A program made the position numbers and the translations under genes. Source: Kryptolebias marmoratus (taxonomy: Eukaryota > Chordata > Actinopteri > Cyprinodontiformes > Rivulidae). From it: a DNA stretch of 64,000 bases. Every line of letters starts with the position of its first letter. Positions within the stretch are counted from its first letter, which is position 1. Below are positions 12,201-24,200 of the stretch, one piece after another. The notes under the pieces were generated by a model. That model ran no database searches. It was not told the origin of the DNA and was given only the letters and a program-made list of their open reading frames with translations. The stretch covers positions 12,989,215 through 13,053,214 of the forward strand of contig NC_051437.1 of NCBI RefSeq assembly GCF_001649575.2, given 5' to 3'.

Positions 12201-15200
12201 CCTCCAGTCCTCAGACCAAATCCTTCTTAAAGTGGTCTTACAGTAAGGGAAAAACAAGTTCATCGGGTTTCCTTGTCATCAACATTCCCTACTTTCTTTC
12301 ATAGTTGGGGCATTTATTCCCATGAACCAGCAAGGGGAGGCCCTCTTCCAGAAACTGCACCAGTGTGACCTGGTGTAATGGAGGGGAAAATGCCATTGTT
12401 CCATGTTCCTATTTCGCTCGGGGCACAAAAACATTGCTTCCACTTCTTCGTCACTTCAGAGCCGAGCACAGCAGCGGCACATAAAAATAGATCTGCCTCT
12501 GAAAGTAAGTGAAAAAAAAAACACAAATGGCCACGAGCTTCGCCTGTACGCATTTATTAAAATGTGCCGACACAAAAGAAAATATACGTGGGTCGTGTAT
12601 TTATGACCCTGTCACATGTCCTGCCCCCCTTCGGTGCTCGTGGGGGCAGGAAAGCCCACCCATTTGTGTTATGACATCTCATCTGACCTTTGCCCTGCCT
12701 TTATGCCTTTGCTAACTGCTCGTGTTTATTTCGAGAGGTTCTGATTGACAGATGAGGTGGGCGGGCACCTGAACACACCACAGGTACACCGAGAGAGAAG
12801 GTGAAGTGGGAGACCCTTATTTCTGTGTGAAAATGGAAAAGAAATGGCTTTTGCAGTAACCGAAAAGATATAGCTTGTTTGGAGGAGTCAATGTGAGGCT
12901 TTCAGGCCTATAAGCACTGTACTAACTGTCCAGCATAGTGGTGGTAGCATCATACTTTGGGATTGGTACACTGCATAAAGTAGATGGAATAATGAAGATG
13001 AAGAACTACCTTCAAAATGCCTCAACTTCACCTCAAATCAACTACTACCAACAGGACAATGATCCCAAACACACATCAGAACTGGTTTCTGAATGGATAA
13101 AACAAGCTAACATTAAGTTTCTGGAATGGCTTCCCCAATGCCCTGACCTCAACCCTGCAGAAAATTTACAGACTGTGCTTAAAAACTAGTTCTATGCCAA
13201 AACAAACAAACATCCAATTTAAATAACTTGTACCAATTGTGTCCAGCAGCGTTGTCAAGTATTCAGCCAGCATTTTGCCACAAGCTTGGGGATGTATGTA
13301 TATATGTGAGCCTGTATCAATGATTTGAATCATGTGGTTAGGGAAAAACCCACAACTAATTCAAACTTGTGCACACAATTCTTGTTTTTCAAAAACCACT
13401 GACGTTGTGTGCTGTATGTTCAGTCCACCCTGGACCAAAAAAAGTGTGGCTCAAATGAATCTTTAAAGCTCAAAATGTATCTCATTTTCTTTACGCCCAC
13501 GTGTATACAAACTTCTGACCGTAACTGTTTCTGAACTATTTGAGCAAGCCACTCCCAGTTTAACTCGTATCTAAATACAAATGAGTCTTTATCCTTTACA
13601 AAGATCCATAAAAACAGACCAGAATGGACAACAGATGGGAAAGAGAGATGGGCAAAGGAAGGAGACTATTTGGTTTTATCAGGACTGCATAAGGCTGATT
13701 TACATCTTAACTTAGTAAGTTGGAAGAAAGAAAGAGGAGAGAGATATCATCGCTGACTTCGAATAACTGGGTATCGATGTGAGTAGCAGGCGTCTGCAGT
13801 GATAGATGGCGTGACAAGGAACAATGATAAATACTGTGTGTCAGCGTTTTGTTGTTTCTGTCACAGAGTGACCGCTCCCCACCTGACTAATGTCACAGCA
13901 GCATGCTCAGAAACTAGACCATTCATAATTCGTGTTAAAGCAGCACAGACATCTTTACTTAGCGAGCATGGGCTCAAGCACATCAAATCTGTTTCAGTTC
14001 ACATCACAGATGGTGCTGGTTTTTGACTAAATATTTGGCTTTAATAACTAAATGACAGATGGGTGACGAGCTTAAATTATCAGGGCCTGTCGAGGAATAT
14101 TTTCAAGACGGGGGTTAGATGTGTGTGTGTGCGTGTTGCTGTTGCGCTGACGTGCCTTGCGTGTTTTCATACTCACAGTGACGGGCATCTCACTTTCGCT
14201 GGAGCTCAGCAGTCCGTTGATGGTGCAGTGGAACAGCTGGTCGTTATGGAAGCTGATGTTGCAGGGATAGGGGCCGATCATCACCGAGTACTCCTCCGGC
14301 AGCAGCTCCAGGTCACTCGGCACTTTCTGCTCCAGAACAGATAGCGGTCATGTAGCACTTCCTCTGAGGCAAGCCATTTGTCTATTTATTCAGGACCCTT
14401 GCCACCAAGTGTCATTTTCTCCCACTAGTTCTATACTACACTGCACTAGTTGCACAAATACTCTTACTGGTAGCACTTTTTATCCAATTAGTGGCCCTTT
14501 TGCCCAACTAGTCTGCCACGTTGCCACACGAGTAGCCCAAAAGTCCCAACTAGTTGGCTTTTTAATGCACTAGTGGACCACTGGACTGAAGTAGTCAACA
14601 TCTAGGTTGTACAAGTTAACTAATAATCACCAAAAACCCTTACACGTTAACTGGTCGACATTTTAGGCACACTGAGTTGACATTTTTAATGTGCAACAGT
14701 TAATTATTAAGCACAAAAAAGTTTTAATTAGTCAACTACTGAGCCTTTTGGGTGTTAATAGTGAGCTAGTCAACATTTTAGGTGGACTAGTCTGGTAGAT
14801 GATTATTTTAGGCATACTAGTTAACTAATAAGGACAAAAATGTTTCGACTATTGACATTTTTAGGTTGCGCTCGTTAACTAGTGAGCCCATTTGACAGTC
14901 ACTAGTCAGCTAATAGACATATTTTGTGTTGAATAGTTAAAGTTGTAGTTGTAAGTGTTTTTGATGCTTTTTAGTTGACACAGTCATGAATTAGTTTGGT
15001 CCAGTAGTCTACCAGTGAGTTAAAAACCCAACTAGTTCAAACTTTTGGGGTAGTAGTAAAATTGCTGACGAGAATGACTTCTACATCTAGTTGGACAAAA
15101 ATGCTACTTGTTGGCAAAAAAGTGTCACTAGTAAAAGTGTTTGATGAAGTGGTGCACCAAAATGTTTAACTGGTGCAACCAAATGAGCAACTAGTCCAGC

Positions 15201-18200
15201 GTAGTCCCAAACTAGTGGGGGGAAATGATGCCTAATATCAAGGATGTCAAATAAATACACAATCAGCTTGCCATAATCACTCCACACACATGTGCAGACA
15301 CACTCGTTCACTTGAGCCCAAAGACAGAAGAAAGGGAGCAGCAAACTAACCCAATCTTGGCTGGAGTTCAGCTTAAAGCAGCAAACAGTCCTGCTGCCTG
15401 AACTCAAAGGAAAGTTTGTTCAAACACACCCACTGATGGTCATCTGCCTAGTTCAATGAGACATCTTCAACTCCTTTACTGTTACAATAAATGTGCCCTA
15501 CTTCCACCCAACCCCCGCCTCTCACTGTTGGGAGCCATATTAATTAAAGGGACACCCCCCTGATTTTACACTTTATGTGTGACATTGAGTCATGTGGAGT
15601 CGCAGCGCTCGGGCTGTATTAGAGCTGGACTGTGTCTTCTGCAGCTCTACAGGGAGACTCCTACAGTCGGCAAAAATACTCTGAATGTTACTTAACTACA
15701 GTGTGGTAGGTTGCATTGTGAGACATTTAAATTTATGGAGCTTATTTAAACTAATATCATACATAATATTCATTTGTTTTAAAATTAGAACTATAAAGCC
15801 ATCGGTCTTATAGTTTATCTTCAAGTGTCTGTCCCAAAACTATCTGAATGAGATTAAACCCTGGAACGGCCCTTTAATTCGAATACAATAAAATTTCTTG
15901 GATTTTATGGATTTCTAGTTAGAAAGTTTTATTTCAGAGGACAGTCACATTAGCCCTACAGGGACATTTTTATTGGGTCCTATTTTTACAGCTCTACTGG
16001 TTTATTGCCTGTGTGCTCCCCTGTGTGGGCGGCCGCCCTTCAGACTCGGGTCGGCGAGCAGAGGGGTGAGAGCTTGAAGGTTCTGCTCAGTGACTTAGGT
16101 GTTCCTAGGATTGTGCTCTTTTTAGCAGCCAGCTCTGATGCTGGAGAAACTCCAAGCTAGGCTTAGCACTTTCTTTAAATTTTCTAATGTGCTCGTCAGT
16201 TTTTGGCGTTTTAAGGATTTCATGCTTTGGTTTCAAGGTGTTTGTTTGTCTGTTTGTTAGAAAAATATCGTAATCATCGTGTGGACATCTACAACTGATT
16301 ATATTTCAAAGTCAAAATACATCAAGATGGCTGTCATACCGAATTGACCTTACAAAACACAAAAATGTCAACAACTCAGCCAGTTTAACAGATACTGACC
16401 TAAAATTTGGTGTGGTAGTAGCTGAGAGACATCCCCAACATATACTCTGAGCGCTATTGGATTGTTTTGACATTAACTCTAGGAGCCAACACTGTTTGTC
16501 TGTTAGCAAAGTACCTTATGAACCACTGAATAAGGTTCAATGAAATGTGCAATAAGTGTAATGGTAATGATTCACATCTGCTAGTGTTTATTCTCCACCA
16601 CCTTTTGAGTTTCCTCTCAGTTTGACTTCAAGACTACCATTCAATTCCTGACACAGATGTCCCTGTATTCCAGCAGCTCAGTTCTGGTGCTTCCTGCCTG
16701 CGTCTTACACCCTGTTGTTATGTGCTGGACTGTCTCAAGGTCAGCTCAAACCACACAGGTCCTATCTGATGAGGTATAGAGCTTTCAGACCAGCTTTTTC
16801 TGCTCTTATTTCATGAAAGACAAAGAAAAAAAAATCTGATTCTTACCAAATCCTAAAATATTCTAAAATTAGGAGAGAACAACCTCAAACGAACAATGTC
16901 ACACTTTACTTTTCACTGTCGTTAATTGACAGAATAAAATGGAGAATCAGCGAGATAAAACCTGCATACACTCCACGATTTAATAGCTCATAAAATCACT
17001 CTTAGCAGCAATAACTCAACGTATTTTCCTCCATGTGACCTTATCAGTCTCTCACAGCGCTGTGAAGACATTTTGCTGCTTTGTGCTTAACAACGTTACT
17101 TTAGTTTACGGAGGTTTGCGAGCTCAAATCTCCACAGCTCTGAGCATTTGCAACACTTCAGTCCACATTTGTGTGAACTTTGGATCATTGCAACACCTTG
17201 ATTCTTTTCTCTATCCATCACTCGGTTGCAGACTTGCTGCTGGGTTCAGGATTGTTGCATCAGTCAGGTTTTAGCTGTTGGACAGATGGCCAAAGTTCTG
17301 ACTCTAACATACTTTGCTATAATGAGGGGTTCACAGACAGCTCAATGGCTGAATAGAGCCCCCAAAAGAATCACCACACCTCAACACCGTTTGTCACGTC
17401 TTCCCTTCATGGGAGACCTTGTTTATGATACTTTCTGTAGTGTGATAAATACTTGATACTAAAGTATGAAGGAACACACCTCATCTTTTCATAAAAGAGC
17501 CTTTTGAGTCAACAGGCTAAATATATTTCAGCCTCTGAAAAGGAGGTTTACATGTTAGGAAGTGTTAATTACTACACGCTTATTCCACTTTGGTCAAGCA
17601 TATTTTCAATTTATAGCTGAGAGTCTGCACTTTAAAAATGTAATCTGCACTTTAAAAATGACTTTTACTTTGATATGTTTGAGTGTAGCGCTGCAAAATC
17701 CTTAAGATACAGCCAATGGATGAGTTAAGTTTATCCTTTGACTTAAAGGTAAAAGCCCATTCAGGAAATCCGTCTGCAAAGTGAGCCAAATGTTCACAAC
17801 TTGGTAACCTGAAACCAATAGAGGTAGACTTTATCTTTGACCTTTTGTGTGGTTCTTTTGAGAAAATTTTGGGTTTGTGTTAAACCCTGGTGATTGCATG
17901 ATGGCAGCTTCTTTAGGTTTTTGCAATTAACCTGGTGTGCACAACATTATGATTGTTATGACTGCTAATTAGTATGATGGCCAGACTTTCAAAAATACTG
18001 CCCTGTATGAAACAGCAATTTCCCTTCAATATAATTAGGCCAAGTGAGGAAGCATGTGTGTTTATCGCCAGTGTTTCCTTTCTGTGATTACACCCTGAGG
18101 GTTCCTCCTGCAGGATGCAGCCTCCCGGGTCTTTGTCAACAAGTGCTTCCTCACAACAGACAATAAGAACACAAGCTAAAACAAAAAAGTGATCGAATAT

Positions 18201-21200
18201 AATGCAAAAGCGATATAAATCCCAAGTCCCTAATTTCAACACATACTTTTGCCAGATTTTAAAAAAACTGCATTCTAAAGCCCAAAGTATAATAAAAGCG
18301 ACGCCTACGCACATTCCACCTCTGCTCTTTAATAGAGACTGGCTGGATACCAAGATCCTTAATAAAACAACCCATTCTGTCTCCAGTCTCTCTCCTCCCC
18401 TCAGGTCCACCACAACTAGAATCCACCTTCCTAAAAAAAACACAACAAACCAACAGGAAACAACAAAGGACTGGCCTGCCTCGACAGGCCGAGGCAGCAG
18501 TCCTGCGGTGGTTTCTTCCCGGCACACACCGACACATAAAGAGGAAGTGGCATCACGTTCAAACTCCATAATCTGCGCCGTTCACTTATGCGCGCCACAC
18601 AGCGTCGCAGCCAGCGGCCCTTTGGGGTGATGAATTCAAGCAGACAGGTGCTTAGATCAGCCAGAGCGTACAAACATGAGACGTCACGCTGAGCTGCCAC
18701 TGCACCCCCCACCTCACACCTCCGACAGAAATCAACATGTTCAACAGGACAGCGCCTTTGATGTGTTTTATGAGCCTCTGGTTTGTGAGAATATGAATAA
18801 GGACACACTTAGCTAAGTCTGCGGTGAACAGTCGGGGTTGTCATGTTGTTGGCAGGGATGCTTTCGGAGCCAAAAAAAAAAAAACAAGCTTGAAAACAGT
18901 CATTTAAAGCTTTGAGTTTTACAGTTTACCACTAAATGGAAAGGTCAGTGGTTTGGTTTTGTCAGAAGATATTTATACTTTTATTCTGATCACGTTTTAC
19001 TAACAAATGAAATAAAACTATTGCATGTATTTATAATTAGTTTTAGTCATGTTTGGGAAATGACTGTAAGAACAGCAGTATTTGTTGGCTGACTGGTGCT
19101 TCAACTACAATAACTTCGTCTTTCATCGACTGCAGAGACAAACATACAAATAAATCCCATATTAGTTTTCCCACTGCTTTGCATGCTAAAGTTTCATATA
19201 AAGAGCCTGTATGATCTGTTAGCACTCAGAATTTGTGGTGGGGATGATGCTCAGCTACTACCACGCCAAGTTTGAGCTCAATATCTGTAAAACTGACTGA
19301 ATTATAGCCGTTTTTGTGTATCTCTTTTGAATAGCGTTAACTCCAAGAGTCAGTATGTTGTAGATGTACATCCAACGATTACTTTCTGAAAGACTCAGTC
19401 TCATGGACTCTCAACATGACCGCTGGTTCATGACATATTTTACTAACAGACAGACAAACAAACACAGACGGGTAATTAGATAATCACCGACCTTTCATGG
19501 TGATAAATATTAGCAAACTAACATTAAGAGCTAAGATGTGAAAAGCATACCTGCTTAGTATTACCATATTTAAACACAGTTTAACGTAAACAGAGCGTGA
19601 CAGAGTTGTGTTTGGTCACAGATTCTTGGTCTGCACTGTAAACTCTTCAGCATTTGTCCGTATTAGCAAAGCACAAATTGTAAAATATTGGCAGAGTCCA
19701 AATGCAAACAAGTATCGTAATCCATCTGAGAAAATAATGAAATTAATAATTTTTGCTGCCATCTTTGAGGTGGTTTGTTTGTTCATATTGTCTCACGTCG
19801 GCCCCATAAAATTCGATCTGCATACTAAGTGATTCGCTCATCACCCACTCTGTGGCTGAAAAAAACAAGAAAAGGGATGGTGGAAAACAGATGTCAGAAA
19901 CAAACAATACATCTTCTGTTTCCCACACTGAAACTGTTTCCATCATGTGTCTGCCAGCTATGTTCTTCACTTCTGTCAGGAGTCCCCTGAACAGTGTTAT
20001 TATCAGTAAAACAACACTGTTGTTTTAGCTTTTCACTAGCTTTTTATTACTTTTAGTTTGACTTTTGGTTAACATTTTGCAGCTTTTAGGTAGAATTTTG
20101 CTACTTTTAGTTAACTCTTTGCTGCTTTTAGGCAGCATTTTGCTGCTTTGAATTTGCATTTTGCTACTTTTAGCTTTTGCCTACCATTTTGGTGCTTTTA
20201 GGTTTTACCCGCATTTTGTTACATTTAGTTTTAAGCTAGTCTTTTGGTACTTTTAGATAACCCTTTGCTGTATTTTGTTAACCTTGCTGCTTTGAGTTTG
20301 CCTTTTCCACTTTTGACTTTTTAGCTTTTAGCTAGTGTTTTGTTACTTTTTGCTAGCGTTTTGCTACTTTCAGGTTTTGGCTAAAGCTTTGCTCCCTTTA
20401 GCTTTCAGAAAATGTTCTGCTTTTTTTTTAGCTGAAGCAATCCAGTCGCAGCTTCTTTAGCAGATTTCAGCGGAGTCATTCAGCTCTCGGCACTCACACT
20501 GCAGATTTAAAGAAAATGCTTTTTTCCCCCGTAGTTGACCACATTATCTCTGCAGCGTCACTTACGTTAATGATGAGAGTCAGTGGCTCCCCTGAATGGT
20601 GTTTAATCAGCTTCTCTTTGTTGGCGGTGTAGAACTGAGGGTCCTCCACATAGTCCAACAGGAAGCTACTCTTGTGAGGTTCCCCGTTTTCTTCCTCTGG
20701 CTCGTTATCAGAGGAGGAAGGGCTGTCCCTGGTGTAGATAATGTTATTCAGGATGAACTGCACCGAGGTTCCCTGGGACTGACTGGCCGCCGGGGACAAA
20801 CAGGTGATGGTGGAGGAGGAGACAATGCCACAGGGCTGCAGAGAAAAAGTAAATATTTGTATACTTGTGTTTAGTATATTCACTTATAATTAAAATGGTT
20901 GAAATGGATTTCTCAGGGGAAAAGAAATCAGCTCGGCTGATCACTCACCGTTGACCCAATTCCCTGCACTTCCATGACGACGCTCTGCACCAGATCAAAC
21001 CCCTGACCGGTTACAGTGATGGTCCTGCCACCACTGAGACACGCACAAGAACAGAACCACATCTCAGCCAGGACGAAGACTGGTCAAACTCTTAACAAAA
21101 TGCATCAAAATGAAAACATAAGAATAAAGGCCTAGCATTCCTTGAAGGTACGCATATCCCTCGCTGCCTTTCATTGTAGTGTTTTGAACTAAAGTCATCT

Positions 21201-24200
21201 TATGACAAGGAATGGAGTCAAGCTGTTTCGGTCTAACCTCATAACAGACGTTATGCCCGATCTCATCCAGTGTTTACTTTCTGAAATGTTCAGTAAAATC
21301 TGTCCAAGGCTTTATAAGATAGTTTGCTAAGCACACATACGCAGAGCCATGGGCCAAACCATTATCGCCTTTTCAGCCTCTGGGCAATAATAAAAAAGTT
21401 TACAGTAAATGTGTCAAAGGTTTGCCACCATCCTGTCATGGTTTGGTATTTACACCAGAGCAGGATTAACAAATAAATAAATAAATAAAGCGTTTCACTC
21501 ACTCCTGATGTGGGACCTGGAATGAGTCCAAGTGAAATTTTACCGCCTGTGATGCGTGCAGCAGTCCGCTCACCTGAGGAAGCTCTTTTTCGGATGGATG
21601 GAGTCGATAGTGGGGTTCTTCTCGTAGGTGTATGGGATGTCGAGCTCTGACTCCGAACCCTCACAAGGATGGCCCTCAAACTCCACACACACCGTCACTA
21701 AGTCAGCGTGCGCCTGCAGGGCTGGAGGCATGATGCATTCAATCGTTTCATCTGTTTTCCTAAAAAAAAACAACAACAAAAAAAACAGAGGTAAACATCG
21801 TTACCACATAACTTCTTGCGTATAAAGTGTTTAATCCCCAAAACGTTTCCACTTACAATCAAAAGTCATTTATATTGCAGCTTGGCAGACTTTCACAGAA
21901 GTCATGAAGCTATTTTGGTATGCGCTATGGCAACAAGTAAAAGTGCTGAATTTAATCTTGTGAGCAAGATATGCGGGCCTTGCAGAGCCATCCGGCATGA
22001 ATATTTAATTACCACTTCATGCATTTAATATCTGCTATAAAAAAGGGTTATTAATATGTGGAAAGCAAATGAAACAGTCCAAACACTTTGTAAATTTAAT
22101 GGAGGGGGGTGGGGGATTCAAATTCATTAGGACTTGCCACTTAAGGCAATTACAGGTCAAGTTTCAAAGATCTGCAAGCAAACAAAATAACATGTTTAAC
22201 ATAAAAGTCCCAGCATTCCTTACAGGAATGCATATCGCCCGCCACCTTTCGAGCTCGAGTTTTAGACTAAAACCTTCCTATGATGAGACCGGAGCTGTAA
22301 CCAGCTTCATCAGAAAATAACTGATAAAACACAGAGTATACAAGAAAATAAAAGACTAAATTACTTAAAAGCCAAAGCTATTAATTGTAGTTAAAAGCTA
22401 ACCGAAATAAATGTGTTTTAAGATGTATTTGAAAACAGACATTTTTTGTGTTGGCTAAGGTGGATTAGCTGTGGTGGCCATCTTGAATTGGGTTGACTCT
22501 GAATGTTAATGAGCTGTAGCTGGACAGAGAATGATTACTTTCTGACAGTTTTGTTAAAATCCATTTTCCAACAAACAAACAAACAGATGCACAAACAGAC
22601 ACGAGCAAAAACACGATTCCTCTTTCGCGTCTCAGCACCGGGCAACAACAATCTGTACTCACTCTGTGATGTTGCATTCCAGTGTGCTGTTGACCTTGAC
22701 TCTAACTTTAGAGCCAATATCCAAATGTTCCCCGCTGAGGGTGACTCTGGTTCCTCCGATACGAGAGCCTCTCTCCGGCTCTATTGACTTCAGCTTTGGG
22801 ACCTGAATTAACCCGAACAAGACAAACAAAACGTCAGATTTATCACTAAACGTCTGACAGCTTCCATCACTGTGAAGCCAGGCTTATTGTGTAAATGCCG
22901 ACTTTTAGCTTTTGGCCACTGTTCTTCTACTTTAAGGTTCTAGCTACCGTTTTGCTACTTTTATCAAATCTTATGCAACTTTAGCTTTTAGCTAGTCTTT
23001 TGCTACTTTTAGCTACCATTCTGCTTTACGTTTTTAGCTCATGTTCTGTTACGTTTAGCTAGGCTTTTGATGTTTTAGTTTTCAGCTTCCATTCTGCTAC
23101 ATTTATCTTTAACCCTTTGCTATATTCATCTTTTAGCTAGGATTTTGTCCCCTTTAGCTTTTAGTTAGCTTTTTAGTACTTTTAGCAAACCTCTTGCTAC
23201 TTTAGATTTTAGCTAGGTTTTTCTTACTTTTAGCTTAATTTTAGACTGTGAAACTCTTAGCTTTTAGGAAACCTTTTGCTTTAAGCAGCTGTTTTGCTGC
23301 TTTTAGCTCAGGTTTTGCTACTTTTAGGTTTTAGCAAGTGTTTTGATACTTTTAAATTTCTTCTAGCATTTTGCTCATTTTAGCTTTTAGCTCGTGTTCT
23401 ACTTCTTTTAGCTTTAACAACTCAGGTTAAGGTAATTTCAGCACAGTCATTCAGCTCTCAGCATTTACACTGCAAATGCTATTTCTCCAGATCAAAGTGG
23501 TCTTTTTTGCTCTCTGGTTCTTTTCTTGGCACTAAATAAAACCCTTTCCTCGCCCTCCGAGGTTCAGATGTCCAGTGTTTACAGATTGGCCGAGACAGCT
23601 GCTGACTACAACAGTAATTTAGTGAAGAAAACTGTGAAGGCAGCCCACGCCGCATTACGTTACTGTGCTGCGAGCTGAAGCCAACAGGCCTTTGGGCCCC
23701 AGCTAGCAGGACAGCCATACTGTGGTTACATGGAAACCTGCATGTTCACACCCTCCAACTTACACATATGGAAACACACTCACACACACACACAAAAAGT
23801 AAAATCCTCGGGCAAAGATGATTATCCCCACTCAAATCTACAGCTACCAGAATCAGCACTCCTGCTCTTTGTAAACTTTCTATCCGCTCCGTGACCCCCC
23901 TCCTCCAGGGATGCCTCTTATCCTTGCTGACAGGATTCACTTCCTCAGTGTGCAGAGATGGGGCACACCTATTGTGTTTTGGCTTGTCAGAGTGGCTGTA
24001 AGGAGGCAGATGTTTCCGGTAAAAATCTGGAGGAAGGAGATGCAGTTAGAGACACATATCCTGTCTCCAGAAATGTTTTTTTTTTTTCCTCTTCCTGGAT
24101 GTCCTCCTCAACCTGACTAAAACTAAGCAACCTAAAGAAACAGGAGGAAGTTAAGGAGGCGTTCCCACAGCTGCTCCTTTATGATGTTTGTTATCACCTG

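Larger units (their letters stand above)
9383..14176 (-). other. Intron e17/e18
   Basis: 4794 nt. It holds a partial dispersed repeat (9573-9690), a fold-back element with inverted ends (about 10800-11436), and a Tc1 transposase fossil (12870-13528). The 11440-12870 and 13530-14170 parts show no recognisable feature. Confidence 0.8.
14327..20565 (-). other. Intron e16/e17
   Basis: 6239 nt. It begins (plus-strand order) with the degenerate ACTAGT array (14421-15216). It then holds two dispersed repeat copies (16236-16525 and 19215-19500) and ends with a TTTTAGCT-type array (20021-20432). The 218-codon minus frame at 17913-18569 overlaps other frames and matches nothing I know. Confidence 0.8.

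Noticed and set aside
14421..15216. CRISPR-like spacing of the ACTAGT motif
   Set aside because: The repeats are 6 bp and irregularly spaced, in a vertebrate intron; the structure is not a CRISPR array.
15540..15720. AAAGGGACACCCCCCTGATT stretch resembling the start of another dispersed repeat
   Set aside because: I saw no second copy in the window and no inverted end, so I could not support a repeat call.
17913..18569. A 218-codon minus-strand open frame, the longest in the window
   Set aside because: It shows no domain, is overlapped by other equally long frames in both directions, lies inside the e16/e17 intron, and has no splice or translation context. Chance frame.
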